From JAHTBL01 sp038532735 (GTDB lineage: Bacteria; Pseudomonadota; Alphaproteobacteria; Rhodobacterales; Rhodobacteraceae), in NCBI GenBank assembly GCA_038532735.1, contig JBCBAC010000026.1, positions 1 through 24,000 on the forward strand: DNA of 24,000 nucleotides. The letters run 5' to 3'. The notes under the pieces were generated by a model. It was not told the origin of the DNA. It saw only the letters and a list, made by a program, of their open reading frames with translations, and searched no databases. This document shows, one piece after another, positions 6,728-15,233 of the stretch; within the stretch, counting starts at the first letter, position 1, and each line of letters begins with the position of its first letter. The position numbers and the translations under genes are program-made.

Positions 6728-7257
6728 CACCCCACGGGTTCAAGCCAACCCTGATAATGCACGATCAGCGCCCCGGTCACCGGCGCCTCGATCCGCACAT
6801 CGAAGACAAAGCGCCCCTCACGCTCTGTTTCCAGCGCGATGGAGCGGGGCAAGAACGCCGCCGGCAACGGCAGCCATCCCAGCTTTGCGCCGGTCACCGG
6901 GAAGTGTAGCGCATCTTTGCGGATAAACAGACCCAGCCGAAAGGTGATCCAGCCAAAACGCTCTGTCATCAGGCCATCCTTGATGCGCAGCTGCGAGCGG
7001 AACGCGGCCCCATCGAAGATCCGCTCCCACTGTTCGGTCTCGCCGACCCGGCGCATAGTCACTTGAACAGGCGCATTGTCATTGGCTTTGGGAAATCGAA
7101 ACAGCCACGCGATCATCCGTGCGACGGGCCGTGTTCCGCGCGTGATCCGGGCATAGCCCTGATAGCGATGTTCATCGCGCAGATCATGTGCGGCCCGCAC
7201 CCGCTCTGGCAGGGTGACATAGGAAGCCCCCAGAACCTGCGCGAAAAGCGGTGTCAT
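6727..7257 (-). CDS. DUF4166 domain-containing protein
   Basis: A 176-aa protein of the DUF4166 family, function unknown. Features I recognise are LPERVRAAHDL near the N-terminus, the arginine-rich ARITRGTRPVARMIAWLFRFP, then VTMRRVGETEQWERIFDGAAFRSQL and the C-terminal GRFVFDVRIEAP...VHYQGWL. The short hydrophobic stretch around MIAWLFRFP is too short for a clear membrane span. The start MTPLFAQVLG is chosen because its ATG overlaps the stop of the upstream DCC gene by ATGA. The pair is probably one operon. Confidence 0.85.
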   Translation of the reverse strand: MTPLFAQVLGASYVTLPERVRAAHDLRDEHRYQGYARITRGTRPVARMIAWLFRFPKANDNAPVQVTMRRVGETEQWERIFDGAAFRSQLRIKDGLMTERFGWITFRLGLFIRKDALHFPVTGAKLGWLPLPAAFLPRSIALETEREGRFVFDVRIEAPVTGALIVHYQGWLEPVG

Positions 7258-7703
7258 CCGATCAACCGCGCCCGCAGGCTTTCGCTCGGCACATCGCACA
7301 TCCGCTGGCGGCCAAACATGCGGTAGCGGTTGCGCGCGACCCAGCTGTAAAGCGCATCCCGCACGGGCCTCGGCAAAAGCGCCAAAACGCGCAAACCATG
7401 CGCAACACCGCCTATGCGCCATCCGATGCGCATCGCTGCATCAAAACCCTGATACGCCACGCCGTCTTCGATGAAGAGCCAGCTTTCCGGCGACGTCACC
7501 TGAAGCCCGTAATGCGCCAGCAGCGCGCCGCCCAGATCGGTCTCAATCGTTGTGATGCGGATTTCGCGGTCCCGGTCGAACCGGTCAATCATGCGCGCCC
7601 CGAACGAACACAGCGCACAATCGCCATCCATAACCGCCAGCGGCGCATCACTGTCAAAAGCGGGAACAGCCGGATCATCCAGGAAAGAGAAAGCGCGTGT
7701 CAT
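7254..7703 (-). CDS. DCC-family (DUF393) thiol-disulfide protein
   Basis: A 149-aa protein of the DCC family, named for its D-x-x-C-x-x-C motif, seen here as MDGDCALCSFGARMIDRFDR. The fold is thought to be thioredoxin-like and redox active; the substrate is unknown. The C-terminal VARNRYRMFGRQ is also typical. The start MTRAFSFLDD is chosen over an upstream in-frame ATG because the family usually begins about 20 residues before the motif. The ribosome-binding site is weak for both. It overlaps DUF4166 by ATGA and lies 63 bases after the acyl-CoA synthetase gene. Confidence 0.87.
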   Translation of the reverse strand: MTRAFSFLDDPAVPAFDSDAPLAVMDGDCALCSFGARMIDRFDRDREIRITTIETDLGGALLAHYGLQVTSPESWLFIEDGVAYQGFDAAMRIGWRIGGVAHGLRVLALLPRPVRDALYSWVARNRYRMFGRQRMCDVPSESLRARLIG

Positions 7704-7766
7704 ACAAAACGAGATAGAGCGCACACCCCCCGCCGACCATGGCACACGCGTTGATCTGCGACGCCC

Positions 7767-9647
7767 TTACGCAGCCCACTGCCAGGGCCGGGTGAAATTG
7801 CCCAGCGCTTCGTTCAGCGCGGCCTCATCCACATCCCCTGTTTTCTCAAGACACGCCACCAAGCCGCGCTTTTTATCCTCGACCACCTCGCGCACACGGG
7901 CGTTCACGCCTGCCTCGGCAAGTGCGGCATCATAGACCCGCGAAATCGCACGTTTGCGCAAATCTGGCTTGAAGACTTTGCCCACGGCAGTCTTTGGCAA
8001 TTCGTCCAGCACCTCGATATGGCGCGGCAAGGCGGCGCGCTCGTGCACATGCGTCTCGGCATGAGCCTTAAGTTCAGCTTCGGTGACCGTCGCCCCTGCA
8101 ACCAACTCAACATAGGCGCAAGGTATTTCACCCGCATAGGCATCTGGCTGGCCAATTGCGCCCGCCATGGCGACAGCATCGTGACCGGCCAGAGCCTCCT
8201 CGATCTCGGCGGGGTCGATGTTATGGCCACCACGAATGATCAGATCCTTCGCGCGACCCGTGATGAAGATATAGCCATCCGCATCAATGCGCCCCAGATC
8301 GCCCGTGCGCAGGAACACCTCGTTGTGGAACAGGTCCTTGTTCTTGGCCGCCTCCGTATAGGTCGAGCCCTCATAGACCCCCGGGTTATCAATGCAGATC
8401 TCGCCAATCTCGTCGACGCCGCATTCCACGGGGCCGTCGGCGGTATCCTGCAAAATCTTCACAGTCGTATGTGGGAAGGCAAACCCGACAGAGCCGATCT
8501 TCTTGTCACCCGAAGGCGGGTTGCAGGACACAAGGCACGTCGCCTCCGTCAGACCGTAGCCTTCCACGACGCTGACGCCCGTCGCCTCCTCAAAGCGCCG
8601 GAACAGTTCCAAAGGCAACGGCGCGGAGCCTGAAAACGCTGTTTGAAGACTGTCGACATTCGCATCCACCGGACGCTGCATCAGCGCGGCCATCGCAGTC
8701 GGCACAGTAATCATAAACGTGACCTGCCACCGCTCGATCAGCTTCCAGAAATTGTCGAACACCCCGTCCCCGCGGTAGCCTTGCGGCGTCGGGAAAACCA
8801 CATGTCCACCCGAGGCGATCATGCTCATCAGGATCGGATGGCATGCAAAGACGTGAAACAGCGGCAGCGGGCACATGACCACGTCTTTCTCGGTGAAGAG
8901 AAGGCGGTGCCCGATCCAGCCATTATAGATCATGCCCGAATACTTGTGCTGCGCCACTTTGGGCATACCCGTGGTGCCGCCCGTATGGAAATACGCGGCA
9001 ACCCGGTCGCCCGCACTGTCGGCAAAGTCGAGCACCTTGTTCTGCGCATCCACCGCCTTGGTGAAATCATGCACCTTGGCGTTGTGGCGCACCGGGTTCT
9101 TGGGCCGGATCAGCGGCACGATGAAGCGCTTCAATCCCGTCAGATAACGCAGCAGATCAACCTCGATCACATGTTCCACATTCGGGGCCATCGCCACAGC
9201 TTCGGCAGCCTTCTGTGCCACATCCGTTTTGGGAAACGCCTTAAGCGTGACCAGAACCTTTGCGTTCGTCTCACGCAGGATAGATCCGATCTGCTCGGCC
9301 TCCAGCAACGGATTGATGGGGTTCACGATCCCCGCAATCATGCCCCCGATCAGGGTGCATGCGGTCTCGTTCGCGTTGGGGAGCATATAGGCGACCGTGT
9401 CACCCTCCCCCACACCCAGCGCGCGGAAGAGGTTCGCACATTGCACAGAGCGGGCGTGAAATTCCGACCACGTCAACGTCTCAGCCGGGTCACTTGCCCC
9501 TGACATCAGCTGAAAGGTGATCGCGGGGCGCGCGCCGTGCGCATCCTTAGTGGCCGTGAGAAACTGATACATCGTCGCCGGCACATCCCGCGCGGCCCAC
9601 GGAATTTCCGCTTCTATTGCGTCCAAATCCTCGCGTGATGTGAACAT
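7767..9647 (-). CDS. Acyl-CoA synthetase (AMP-binding family)
   Basis: A 626-aa adenylate-forming enzyme that activates a fatty or other carboxylic acid to an acyl-AMP and then acyl-CoA. The P-loop is HTGGTTGMPK (Lys230), a variant of the usual TSGSTGxPK. The A5 motif is GYGLTEATC, the hinge motifs are RTGDLGRIDADGY and FITGRAKDLIIRGGHNIDPAEIEE, and the catalytic lysine is in TAVGKVFKPDLRK. The acid substrate cannot be read from sequence. The start MFTSREDLDA has a strong GGAGGAG site; an in-frame ATG 41 codons upstream does not. The N-terminus has no signal or membrane segment. Confidence 0.92.
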   Translation of the reverse strand: MFTSREDLDAIEAEIPWAARDVPATMYQFLTATKDAHGARPAITFQLMSGASDPAETLTWSEFHARSVQCANLFRALGVGEGDTVAYMLPNANETACTLIGGMIAGIVNPINPLLEAEQIGSILRETNAKVLVTLKAFPKTDVAQKAAEAVAMAPNVEHVIEVDLLRYLTGLKRFIVPLIRPKNPVRHNAKVHDFTKAVDAQNKVLDFADSAGDRVAAYFHTGGTTGMPKVAQHKYSGMIYNGWIGHRLLFTEKDVVMCPLPLFHVFACHPILMSMIASGGHVVFPTPQGYRGDGVFDNFWKLIERWQVTFMITVPTAMAALMQRPVDANVDSLQTAFSGSAPLPLELFRRFEEATGVSVVEGYGLTEATCLVSCNPPSGDKKIGSVGFAFPHTTVKILQDTADGPVECGVDEIGEICIDNPGVYEGSTYTEAAKNKDLFHNEVFLRTGDLGRIDADGYIFITGRAKDLIIRGGHNIDPAEIEEALAGHDAVAMAGAIGQPDAYAGEIPCAYVELVAGATVTEAELKAHAETHVHERAALPRHIEVLDELPKTAVGKVFKPDLRKRAISRVYDAALAEAGVNARVREVVEDKKRGLVACLEKTGDVDEAALNEALGNFTRPWQWAA

Positions 9648-9754
9648 CCCAATTCTCCTCCCTGACGCCCTTTTCGGACCTTGTTGCCAAGAAGGTGACG
9701 ATTGAAACCCGCACGCGCAACCCGTGACGCTGCGAAAAAGATCAAAGTCGGAAG

Positions 9755-9844
9755 AGGTATTTGAGGACAAAAGAAGCCCCTGCCCAAACGTAACCCCGCA
9801 TTAAGGTTAACGCGCGCGCCTGCTTCTTTTGTCTCCAAATACCT
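9755..9844. repeat. Long inverted repeat, 23-base arms, in the gap 9648-9876
   Basis: The arms 9755-9777 and 9822-9844 are inverted copies that differ at only two central positions (TGAGGAC against TGGAGAC). The shared core is AGGTATTT and ACAAAAGAAGC. The 44-base loop contains TTAAGGTTAACG (9801-9812). It lies in the 229-base gap between the ABC transporter end and the acyl-CoA synthetase start, which has no gene. It may act as a terminator for the ABC gene or be a mobile intergenic repeat. Confidence 0.8.
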
Positions 9845-9876
9845 GAAAACCTGACTGAGCCGAAAAGAGATGCGGA

Positions 9877-11670
9877 TTATTCGGCGGCCAGCCCTTCGGT
9901 AAACTGCAATCGGGCCAGACGCGCATAGAGCCCGCCTTGCGCCACCAGCTCGTCATGGGTGCCTGTCGCCACAATGCGCCCGCCTTCAAAGACGATGATC
10001 CGGTCCGCGGTTTTCACCGTCGCCAATCGATGCGCCACCACCAAGGTCGTCCGATCCTTCGACAGCCGCTCCACCGCGGCCTGCACGGCCGCTTCGCTTT
10101 CGGCATCCAGCGCGCTTGTCGCCTCATCCAGAAGCAGCACGGGCGCGTCGCGTAGAATCGCCCGCGCGATGGCGATGCGCTGCTTTTGCCCGCCGGACAG
10201 CATCACGCCGCGCTCACCAACGAAGGTGTCATAGCCCTCTGGGAGAGCTGTCAGAAACTCATGCGCAGCAGCCGCTTTCGCCGCCGCCTCCACCTCGGCA
10301 TCCGTGGCATCGGGGCGGCCAAAGCGGATATTGGCCCGCGCGGTATCACCGAAGATAATCGGCTCCTGCGGCACCATCGCGATGGATTTGCGGAACTCGG
10401 TCCGGGTCATCTCTTTCAGGTCAATGCCGCCCAGCATGACCCGCCCCGATTGCGGATCGAAAAAGCGCAGCAGCAATTGCATGACGGTCGATTTGCCGGC
10501 ACCCGATGGGCCGACCAGCGCCACCGTTTCGCCTGCCGCAACTGTGAATGACACATCCTGCATCGCGGCCTGTCCGGGGCGCGCAGGATAGCTGAAGGTC
10601 ACGTCCTCAAAAACAATCTCGGTCGCGGAGGCAGGCGGCAAGACTTGCGGCGATGTCGGGTCCTGAACGGAATCCACAGCCGCCAGAAGCTCCATCAAAC
10701 GCTCCGTCGCACCGGCGGCGCGTTGCAGCTCTGACCACAGCTCAGACAAAGCCGCGGTCGAGCTTGCAACGATCCCTGCATAGATCAGGAACTGCACCAA
10801 CTCACCTGCGGTTGTCACGCCGGCGCGCACGTCTCGCGCGCCGATCCAGAGCACACCTAGAATACCCGAGAAGACCACAAAGATGATGATCATCGTGATC
10901 AAGGCGCGGACCGAGATGCGCTTTTTGGCGGACCGGTAGCTGTCTTCCGTGATCTCGGCAAACTGCGCGCGGCTGGGCGCCTCATGGGTGAAGGCCTGCA
11001 CAGTCTGCACGGCCTGCAACGCCTCCGACGCATTGGCCGAGGAACTGGCGACCAAATCCTGGTTCTCGCGGCTCAGGCTGCGCAGGCGGCGCCCCAGAAA
11101 GAGGATCGGCAGAATGATCACCGGTACAATCAGCAGCACCAGCCCCGTCAGCTTGGCAGAGGTCCAAAACATCAACGCCAGGCCACCGACAAAAAGCAAG
11201 ATATTGCGCAAAAACCACGACACGGATGAGGACACGACCGTCAGGATCAACGTCGTGTCGGTGGTGATCCGCGACAGCACCTCCCCCGTCATGAGCTTTT
11301 CGTAATAAGCCGGGCTCATCCCGATCATCCGGTCAAAGACCGCCTTGCGGATATCAGCAACCACACGCTCACCCAGCCGGGTGACGATGTAATAGCGCAG
11401 CGCCGTGCCCAGCGCGAAAACCGCCGCAATACCGATGGCGCCCAGGAAATACGTATCAAGGATTTCGACGTCACCTGCACCAAACCCGTCCACGACACGG
11501 CGCGCCGCAATCGGCAGCACCAGCGAGACGCCGGCGGTCAGCAGCAAGGCCAAAACCGCGAGGATCAGATAGCGGCGATACGGCGCAAAGAATGGTAGCA
11601 GGCTCTTGAGAACACCGACCTTCTTGGAACTCGCGCGCTCTTCATTCTCGGAAGTTGGTTTGTTCGCCAC
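9877..11670 (-). CDS. ABC transporter, fused permease and ATPase (MsbA-like half-transporter)
   Basis: A 597-aa ABC half-transporter with an N-terminal membrane domain (about residues 30-320, around six spans) and a C-terminal ATPase. Seen motifs are Walker A GPSGAGKST (387-395), Q-loop MVPQEP, signature LSGGQKQR (491-498), Walker B VLLLDEATSALD (511-522) and the H-loop His547. It probably works as a homodimeric inner-membrane exporter of lipid or a hydrophobic substrate; the branch looks like the MsbA-related ABCB family of alphaproteobacteria. The start codon is GTG, with AGGGA 7 bases upstream. It lies downstream of tRNA-Gly on the same strand. Confidence 0.92.
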   Translation of the reverse strand: MANKPTSENEERASSKKVGVLKSLLPFFAPYRRYLILAVLALLLTAGVSLVLPIAARRVVDGFGAGDVEILDTYFLGAIGIAAVFALGTALRYYIVTRLGERVVADIRKAVFDRMIGMSPAYYEKLMTGEVLSRITTDTTLILTVVSSSVSWFLRNILLFVGGLALMFWTSAKLTGLVLLIVPVIILPILFLGRRLRSLSRENQDLVASSSANASEALQAVQTVQAFTHEAPSRAQFAEITEDSYRSAKKRISVRALITMIIIFVVFSGILGVLWIGARDVRAGVTTAGELVQFLIYAGIVASSTAALSELWSELQRAAGATERLMELLAAVDSVQDPTSPQVLPPASATEIVFEDVTFSYPARPGQAAMQDVSFTVAAGETVALVGPSGAGKSTVMQLLLRFFDPQSGRVMLGGIDLKEMTRTEFRKSIAMVPQEPIIFGDTARANIRFGRPDATDAEVEAAAKAAAAHEFLTALPEGYDTFVGERGVMLSGGQKQRIAIARAILRDAPVLLLDEATSALDAESEAAVQAAVERLSKDRTTLVVAHRLATVKTADRIIVFEGGRIVATGTHDELVAQGGLYARLARLQFTEGLAAE

Positions 11671-11755
11671 GGATCATCCCTGTTTCGTTGGTCCGCCGAA
11701 AATGTCGGCTTTCGCAGTCGGGGGTCAAGGGACGCACTGACGCGGTTGGCTTGAC

Positions 11756-11829
11756 TGGAGCGGGTAGCGGGAATCGAACCCGCACCTTAAGCTTGGAAGG
11801 CTCTTATGATACCATTTCACCATACCCGC
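11756..11829 (-). tRNA. tRNA-Gly (anticodon UCC)
   Basis: A 74-base tRNA with encoded CCA. The acceptor GCGGGTA pairs with TACCCGC. The anticodon loop CTTCCAA gives TCC, reading GGA/GGG. The T arm is GCGGG-TTCGATT-CCCGC. It lies 85 bases upstream of the ABC transporter on the same strand. Confidence 0.97.
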
Positions 11830-11842
11830 TCGTCCGATCAGC

Positions 11843-11871
11843 GAGGTATGACATCGCCTTGGGGCCGTCAA
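11843..11871 (-). promoter_or_regulatory. Candidate promoter of tRNA-Gly
   Basis: On the minus strand TTGACG (11866-11871) and TACCTC (11843-11848) are spaced 17 bp apart, about 13 bases before the tRNA. The -35 is strong and the -10 is weak. Confidence 0.45.
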
Positions 11872-11923
11872 GACGCACCCGCCGCCAAGGGTTCATAATT
11901 CTGCCCTTTTGTTTTTGTTTCCG

Positions 11924-11952
11924 TTGCCTCGTGACACGTTCGACCCTAGTCT
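11924..11952 (+). promoter_or_regulatory. Weak candidate promoter of the GT61 gene
   Basis: TTGCCT (11924-11929) and TAGTCT (11947-11952) are spaced 17 bp apart, 37 bases before the ATG. Arms CGTGAC and GTCACG, 29 bases apart, flank the predicted start site. Both are weak signals. Confidence 0.25.
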
Positions 11953-11989
11953 GGCGAGCAACAGGTCACGGTAAGATGACGGGCAGGTA

Positions 11990-13714
11990 ATGAGCATTGA
12001 TTTTGAGAAAGCGCCCGAGGCGTTTTTTTTCGCACCGGGCGTAGATCCCGGTTTTTACGTCATAAATTCCCCCGACTGGACCTGGCGCGAGATGCCGAAG
12101 GGCAATATCGTGGGCTACCCGATCAGCGCCTATGATCACCTCAACGAGATGATCGCGACCCATATCCGCAATCATGACCGGCTGCGCAAATTCCGTGTTC
12201 CAGTGTCATTTAATACGATCCCAGTCGTGGCCGATGACGTGGAGTTTTCGCACTCCTACACCTCAATCGGTGGCAAGTGGTTTCTCAACGGCGCGTCGGG
12301 CACACGGCTGCGCAATCGCTATGTCTGGCGGCACAAGGACGACAATCCGCAGATCGACGACGATGTGATCGCTTATCTCAAATCGATCCATGAAGACCCT
12401 CGCATGACAGCCCCCTTACCGGTCTTTGAAGGCGAGATCAGCGACCTGGATTTCGCGATTGATTGCCGCAACACGTTCAACTTCTATCACTTTCTGACCG
12501 AAACGCTGTGCCAGCTTTGCCTGCTCGATGATCTTGACTTTCGGGGCGATGTCCTGATTCATTCGCCCAGTCAGGGGGTGCGCGGCTTTATTGAAGATTG
12601 GGTTGAAGCGCTCTTTCCCGAATATGAGGGACGGATCAAATTCCGCCGCAGCCCCAAACGCTATGCCCGGGTTCTGACTGCGTTCAACTTGCGTCATTTC
12701 TATCATCAATCCTCGGAAGAGATGATGCCATCGCTGGATCATCTGGCCCCGCGCGGCTGGGTCTGGCGGCGACGCGATGCAGATCGCAACAGCCAGGCGC
12801 TTCTTGCCATGAACTCGTATGACGTGATGCTGACCCGGCTTCGGGCTCGCGCGTTGGACAAGATCAAGGATATGCCCACCGACCACTTGCCAAAACGGTT
12901 CTGGGTGGCGCGCGCCGCACAAGGCAACCGCAACCGCGAAATGCGCAACGAGGATAAGCTGATTGATGCCCTTCGCCCCAACGGCTTTCAGACCATCTAT
13001 TTCGAGCATCTCAAACCATTGGAACAAGTGGCCATCATGGCCAATGCCGAGATCATGATGTCTTATCACGGTGCGGGCTTTGCCAACATGCTCTTTGCAA
13101 GCCCAGACACCCACTGCATCGAGGTTGGGAACCTGCAATCGGCGCTGCATCGCTGGGGCGATTTCATGCCTCATGCGCTGGTCTCAGGCTGCACCTACCG
13201 AAACTTCTTTGCAGATTTCAACACCGATACGCCCGATGTTGTGCCCAGCATTTTGACCGAAGGTCTGGTGCCCGTCGCGCTCTCGCTTGACGGCGTGATG
13301 CGCATGGCCCGCTATGTGGAGCTTTTAACCTCTGCAGCCGCACTGCCAATGTCCGATGCAGAACTGATCGAGACGACGAGGATGCTGAACAAGCTCAAGG
13401 AATGGCATGCCCTCCGGGTTCTGCTGGAGCCCAACCAGCACCGCTTTGCGCTTGATCCTGATATCTGGGCCGCCTGGGCCGCGTGTTGCGAAGAGGCCGA
13501 CGATTTCGCAGGTGTATTCGACGCCCTGTCCGAGGTCTTCGCCCTCGCGCCACAACGTTTCTGGGTGTTGGAGCGTCTGATCTGGCTCACCAAACGTTTG
13601 GAGCGCGTCCATCTTGTGCCCGAGCTTTTGTCAAAGCACGCAACGCTCTTTCCCGATCGGCATGACGCGTTTCGCGCCAAGCTGCGTTGGTATCAAGACG
13701 CCCAAAGCGCCTGA
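11990..13714 (+). CDS. Glycosyltransferase family 61 (DUF563) protein
   Basis: A 574-aa predicted glycosyltransferase of family GT61. The core runs from NTFNFYHFLTETLCQL (about 161-176) to KRFWVARAA (302-310), PLEQVAIMANAEIMMS (343-358) and YHGAGFANMLFA (359-370), the most typical block. No signal peptide or membrane span is seen, so it is probably cytoplasmic. Donor and acceptor are unknown; bacterial members often build surface polysaccharide. The last 150 or so residues form a helical extension after the core, with a TPR-like look. AGG lies close before the ATG. It stands alone between a tRNA and a convergent gene. Confidence 0.85.
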   Translation: MSIDFEKAPEAFFFAPGVDPGFYVINSPDWTWREMPKGNIVGYPISAYDHLNEMIATHIRNHDRLRKFRVPVSFNTIPVVADDVEFSHSYTSIGGKWFLNGASGTRLRNRYVWRHKDDNPQIDDDVIAYLKSIHEDPRMTAPLPVFEGEISDLDFAIDCRNTFNFYHFLTETLCQLCLLDDLDFRGDVLIHSPSQGVRGFIEDWVEALFPEYEGRIKFRRSPKRYARVLTAFNLRHFYHQSSEEMMPSLDHLAPRGWVWRRRDADRNSQALLAMNSYDVMLTRLRARALDKIKDMPTDHLPKRFWVARAAQGNRNREMRNEDKLIDALRPNGFQTIYFEHLKPLEQVAIMANAEIMMSYHGAGFANMLFASPDTHCIEVGNLQSALHRWGDFMPHALVSGCTYRNFFADFNTDTPDVVPSILTEGLVPVALSLDGVMRMARYVELLTSAAALPMSDAELIETTRMLNKLKEWHALRVLLEPNQHRFALDPDIWAAWAACCEEADDFAGVFDALSEVFALAPQRFWVLERLIWLTKRLERVHLVPELLSKHATLFPDRHDAFRAKLRWYQDAQSA

Positions 13715-13720
13715 TCCGGG

Positions 13721-14110
13721 CTAGCCTTGCGCCTTAATCGACCGCAGGAAAAGCCCGATCCCACCGACCAACAGCACAAGGATCACGATCAGATCAAACG
13801 CGCTGATCCGCGCAAATTGCAGCGTGATGTTCGAGATCACGCCGAAAATCATCGCCAGCAACGCACCCCCTGCCAGCAACCAGCCCAGCCAATTGCGCGC
13901 ATTGTAAAATATCATGCCAATGCCGAACATGAACGGGATCAGCACCATCCCGGTGGTCACGCCAATTCCGCCGACAGAGAACGCGACCATCCCAAAGCCA
14001 AACACCGGCTGAACCACGATATTCTCCAGCAGCAGATAGCCGCCCCCGATCATCATCGCGACCGCGATCAGAAACTGCCCCGTACCGCCTTGCGTTCCAC
14101 CTGCACCCAT
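13721..14110 (-). CDS. Small integral membrane protein, unknown function
   Basis: A 129-aa hydrophobic protein with about four predicted spans: FLIAVAMMIGGGYLLL, then VFGFGMVAFSVGGIGV with GMVLIPFMFGIGMIFY, LGWLLAGGALLAMIFG, and FDLIVILVLLVGGIGLFL. The N-terminus is glycine rich and the C-terminus is basic (RSIKAQG). I do not know a function. The start MGAGGTQGGT has GGAG 9 bases upstream; a longer frame begins further up without a good site. It is convergent with GT61, 6 bases apart, and follows the SRAP gene by 67 bases on the same strand. Confidence 0.78.
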   Translation of the reverse strand: MGAGGTQGGTGQFLIAVAMMIGGGYLLLENIVVQPVFGFGMVAFSVGGIGVTTGMVLIPFMFGIGMIFYNARNWLGWLLAGGALLAMIFGVISNITLQFARISAFDLIVILVLLVGGIGLFLRSIKAQG

Positions 14111-14177
14111 TGCCCGATTACTCCATTTTTTGCTTGGGGCCGCGTTATAGGCCCCCATTGCGGCATAAATTGGTCCG

Positions 14178-14825
14178 TCAGAGCGGCGCAATCAAGTCCG
14201 GCCCTTCTGCCCGGTTCGAATTGACCGCCGGATCGACCCGGTGAAAGGCAAAGCGGTCCTCGGGGGCTGCCGTCATCAAACGGGCCGCGCCCTTGCCCTC
14301 TTCGCCCAGCCAGAGCGCCCATTCATGCGGGCTCAGCGTGACAGGCATCCGGTGATGAATGGCCGACATGGCCTTGTTGGCCCCCGTAGTGACAATCGCA
14401 CAGGTCACGTGGCGCGTCCCCTCACGTTCCCAGACTTGCCAGACACCCGCAAAGGTCAGCGGGCCATCCATAGGCGCGATATACCAAGGCAGTCGGTTTC
14501 CCTCGGAATCCTTGGTCCATTCGTAAAACCCCGTCGCCGGGATCAGGCACCGCCGCGTGCGGCACGCCTCCCGGAAAGCGGGCTTTTCGGCAATCGTCTC
14601 AGCGCGCGCATTGATCAGCAGCGGGCCATCCGACGGTGTCTTATACCAGCTTGGAATAAAGCCCCAGCGCATCGAGACCAGCTTGCGCCCGGCCACCACA
14701 ACCGCCACCGGATCGGTCGGGCAGATGTTGTAATTGGGGCGCGCAGGCAGATCGTTGGCAGGCGTCGCTTTATACAGCTGCGCCATCGCGTCATGGGGCA
14801 AGGTCATGGCCATTCGTCCGCACAT
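14178..14825 (-). CDS. SOS response-associated peptidase (SRAP, YedK/HMCES family)
   Basis: A 215-aa SRAP domain protein. Family members form a DNA-protein crosslink with abasic sites in single-stranded DNA and so protect replication. The catalytic Cys2 is in MCGR, which requires removal of Met1. The other active-site residues are Asn72 (INARAET), Glu102 (GFYEW) and His157/158 (IHHRMPV). The start at MCGR is fixed by the family; the upstream extension of the frame is not real. GGGGGA precedes the ATG, and TATAGG just before it may serve as a -10. I see no clear LexA box. Confidence 0.95.
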   Translation of the reverse strand: MCGRMAMTLPHDAMAQLYKATPANDLPARPNYNICPTDPVAVVVAGRKLVSMRWGFIPSWYKTPSDGPLLINARAETIAEKPAFREACRTRRCLIPATGFYEWTKDSEGNRLPWYIAPMDGPLTFAGVWQVWEREGTRHVTCAIVTTGANKAMSAIHHRMPVTLSPHEWALWLGEEGKGAARLMTAAPEDRFAFHRVDPAVNSNRAEGPDLIAPL

Positions 14826-14897
14826 AATCCCCCTATAGCGGTCCAGCAGACGTGGTGAAACCTTGACCTCGTGCGCGGGCCAAGGCATCCCCACCCC

Positions 14898-15233
14898 ATG
14901 CTGATTTACAAGATTTTCCGTGCCGACGAATGGGCCGCGCTTGAGACCACCGGCACCACGACCGGCGCGCCGATTGATGTGGCCGATGGCTATATCCATT
15001 TCTCCACCGCGGAGCAGGTGCGGGAGACCGCAACCAAGCATTTCGCAGGCGAGGACGGCCTCGTGCTGGCAGCCCTTGAAGCGGACCTGCTGGAGCCTCT
15101 GAAGTGGGAGCCGTCTCGTGGCGGCGCCCTGTTCCCGCATCTCTACCGCGAGCTTTCGACGGCGGACATCCTCTGGACAGCCCCCCTGCCGTTAGAAGAC
15201 GGCACCCATGTCTTCCCCGATCTCATCCCATGA
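14898..15233 (+). CDS. DUF952 domain-containing protein
   Basis: A 111-aa protein of the DUF952 family, function unknown. Recognisable parts are MLIYKIFRADEW at the start, the DVADGYIHFSTAEQVRETA block and LKWEPSRGGALFPHLYREL toward the end. The start at MLIYKI matches the usual N-terminus. It overlaps pyrD by ATGA and is likely co-transcribed with pyrD and the arsC-like gene. It is divergent from SRAP across a 72-base gap. Confidence 0.9.
   Translation: MLIYKIFRADEWAALETTGTTTGAPIDVADGYIHFSTAEQVRETATKHFAGEDGLVLAALEADLLEPLKWEPSRGGALFPHLYRELSTADILWTAPLPLEDGTHVFPDLIP

Noticed and set aside
12416..13174. A 252-codon minus-strand frame inside the GT61 gene
   Set aside because: It is antisense to a well-supported family domain and has no recognisable motif. 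Long antisense frames are common in GC-rich DNA.
14825..15140. N-terminal extension of the SRAP frame by 105 codons
   Set aside because: SRAP proteins need Cys2 as the catalytic residue after Met1 removal, so the start must be MCGR. The extension runs antisense to DUF952.
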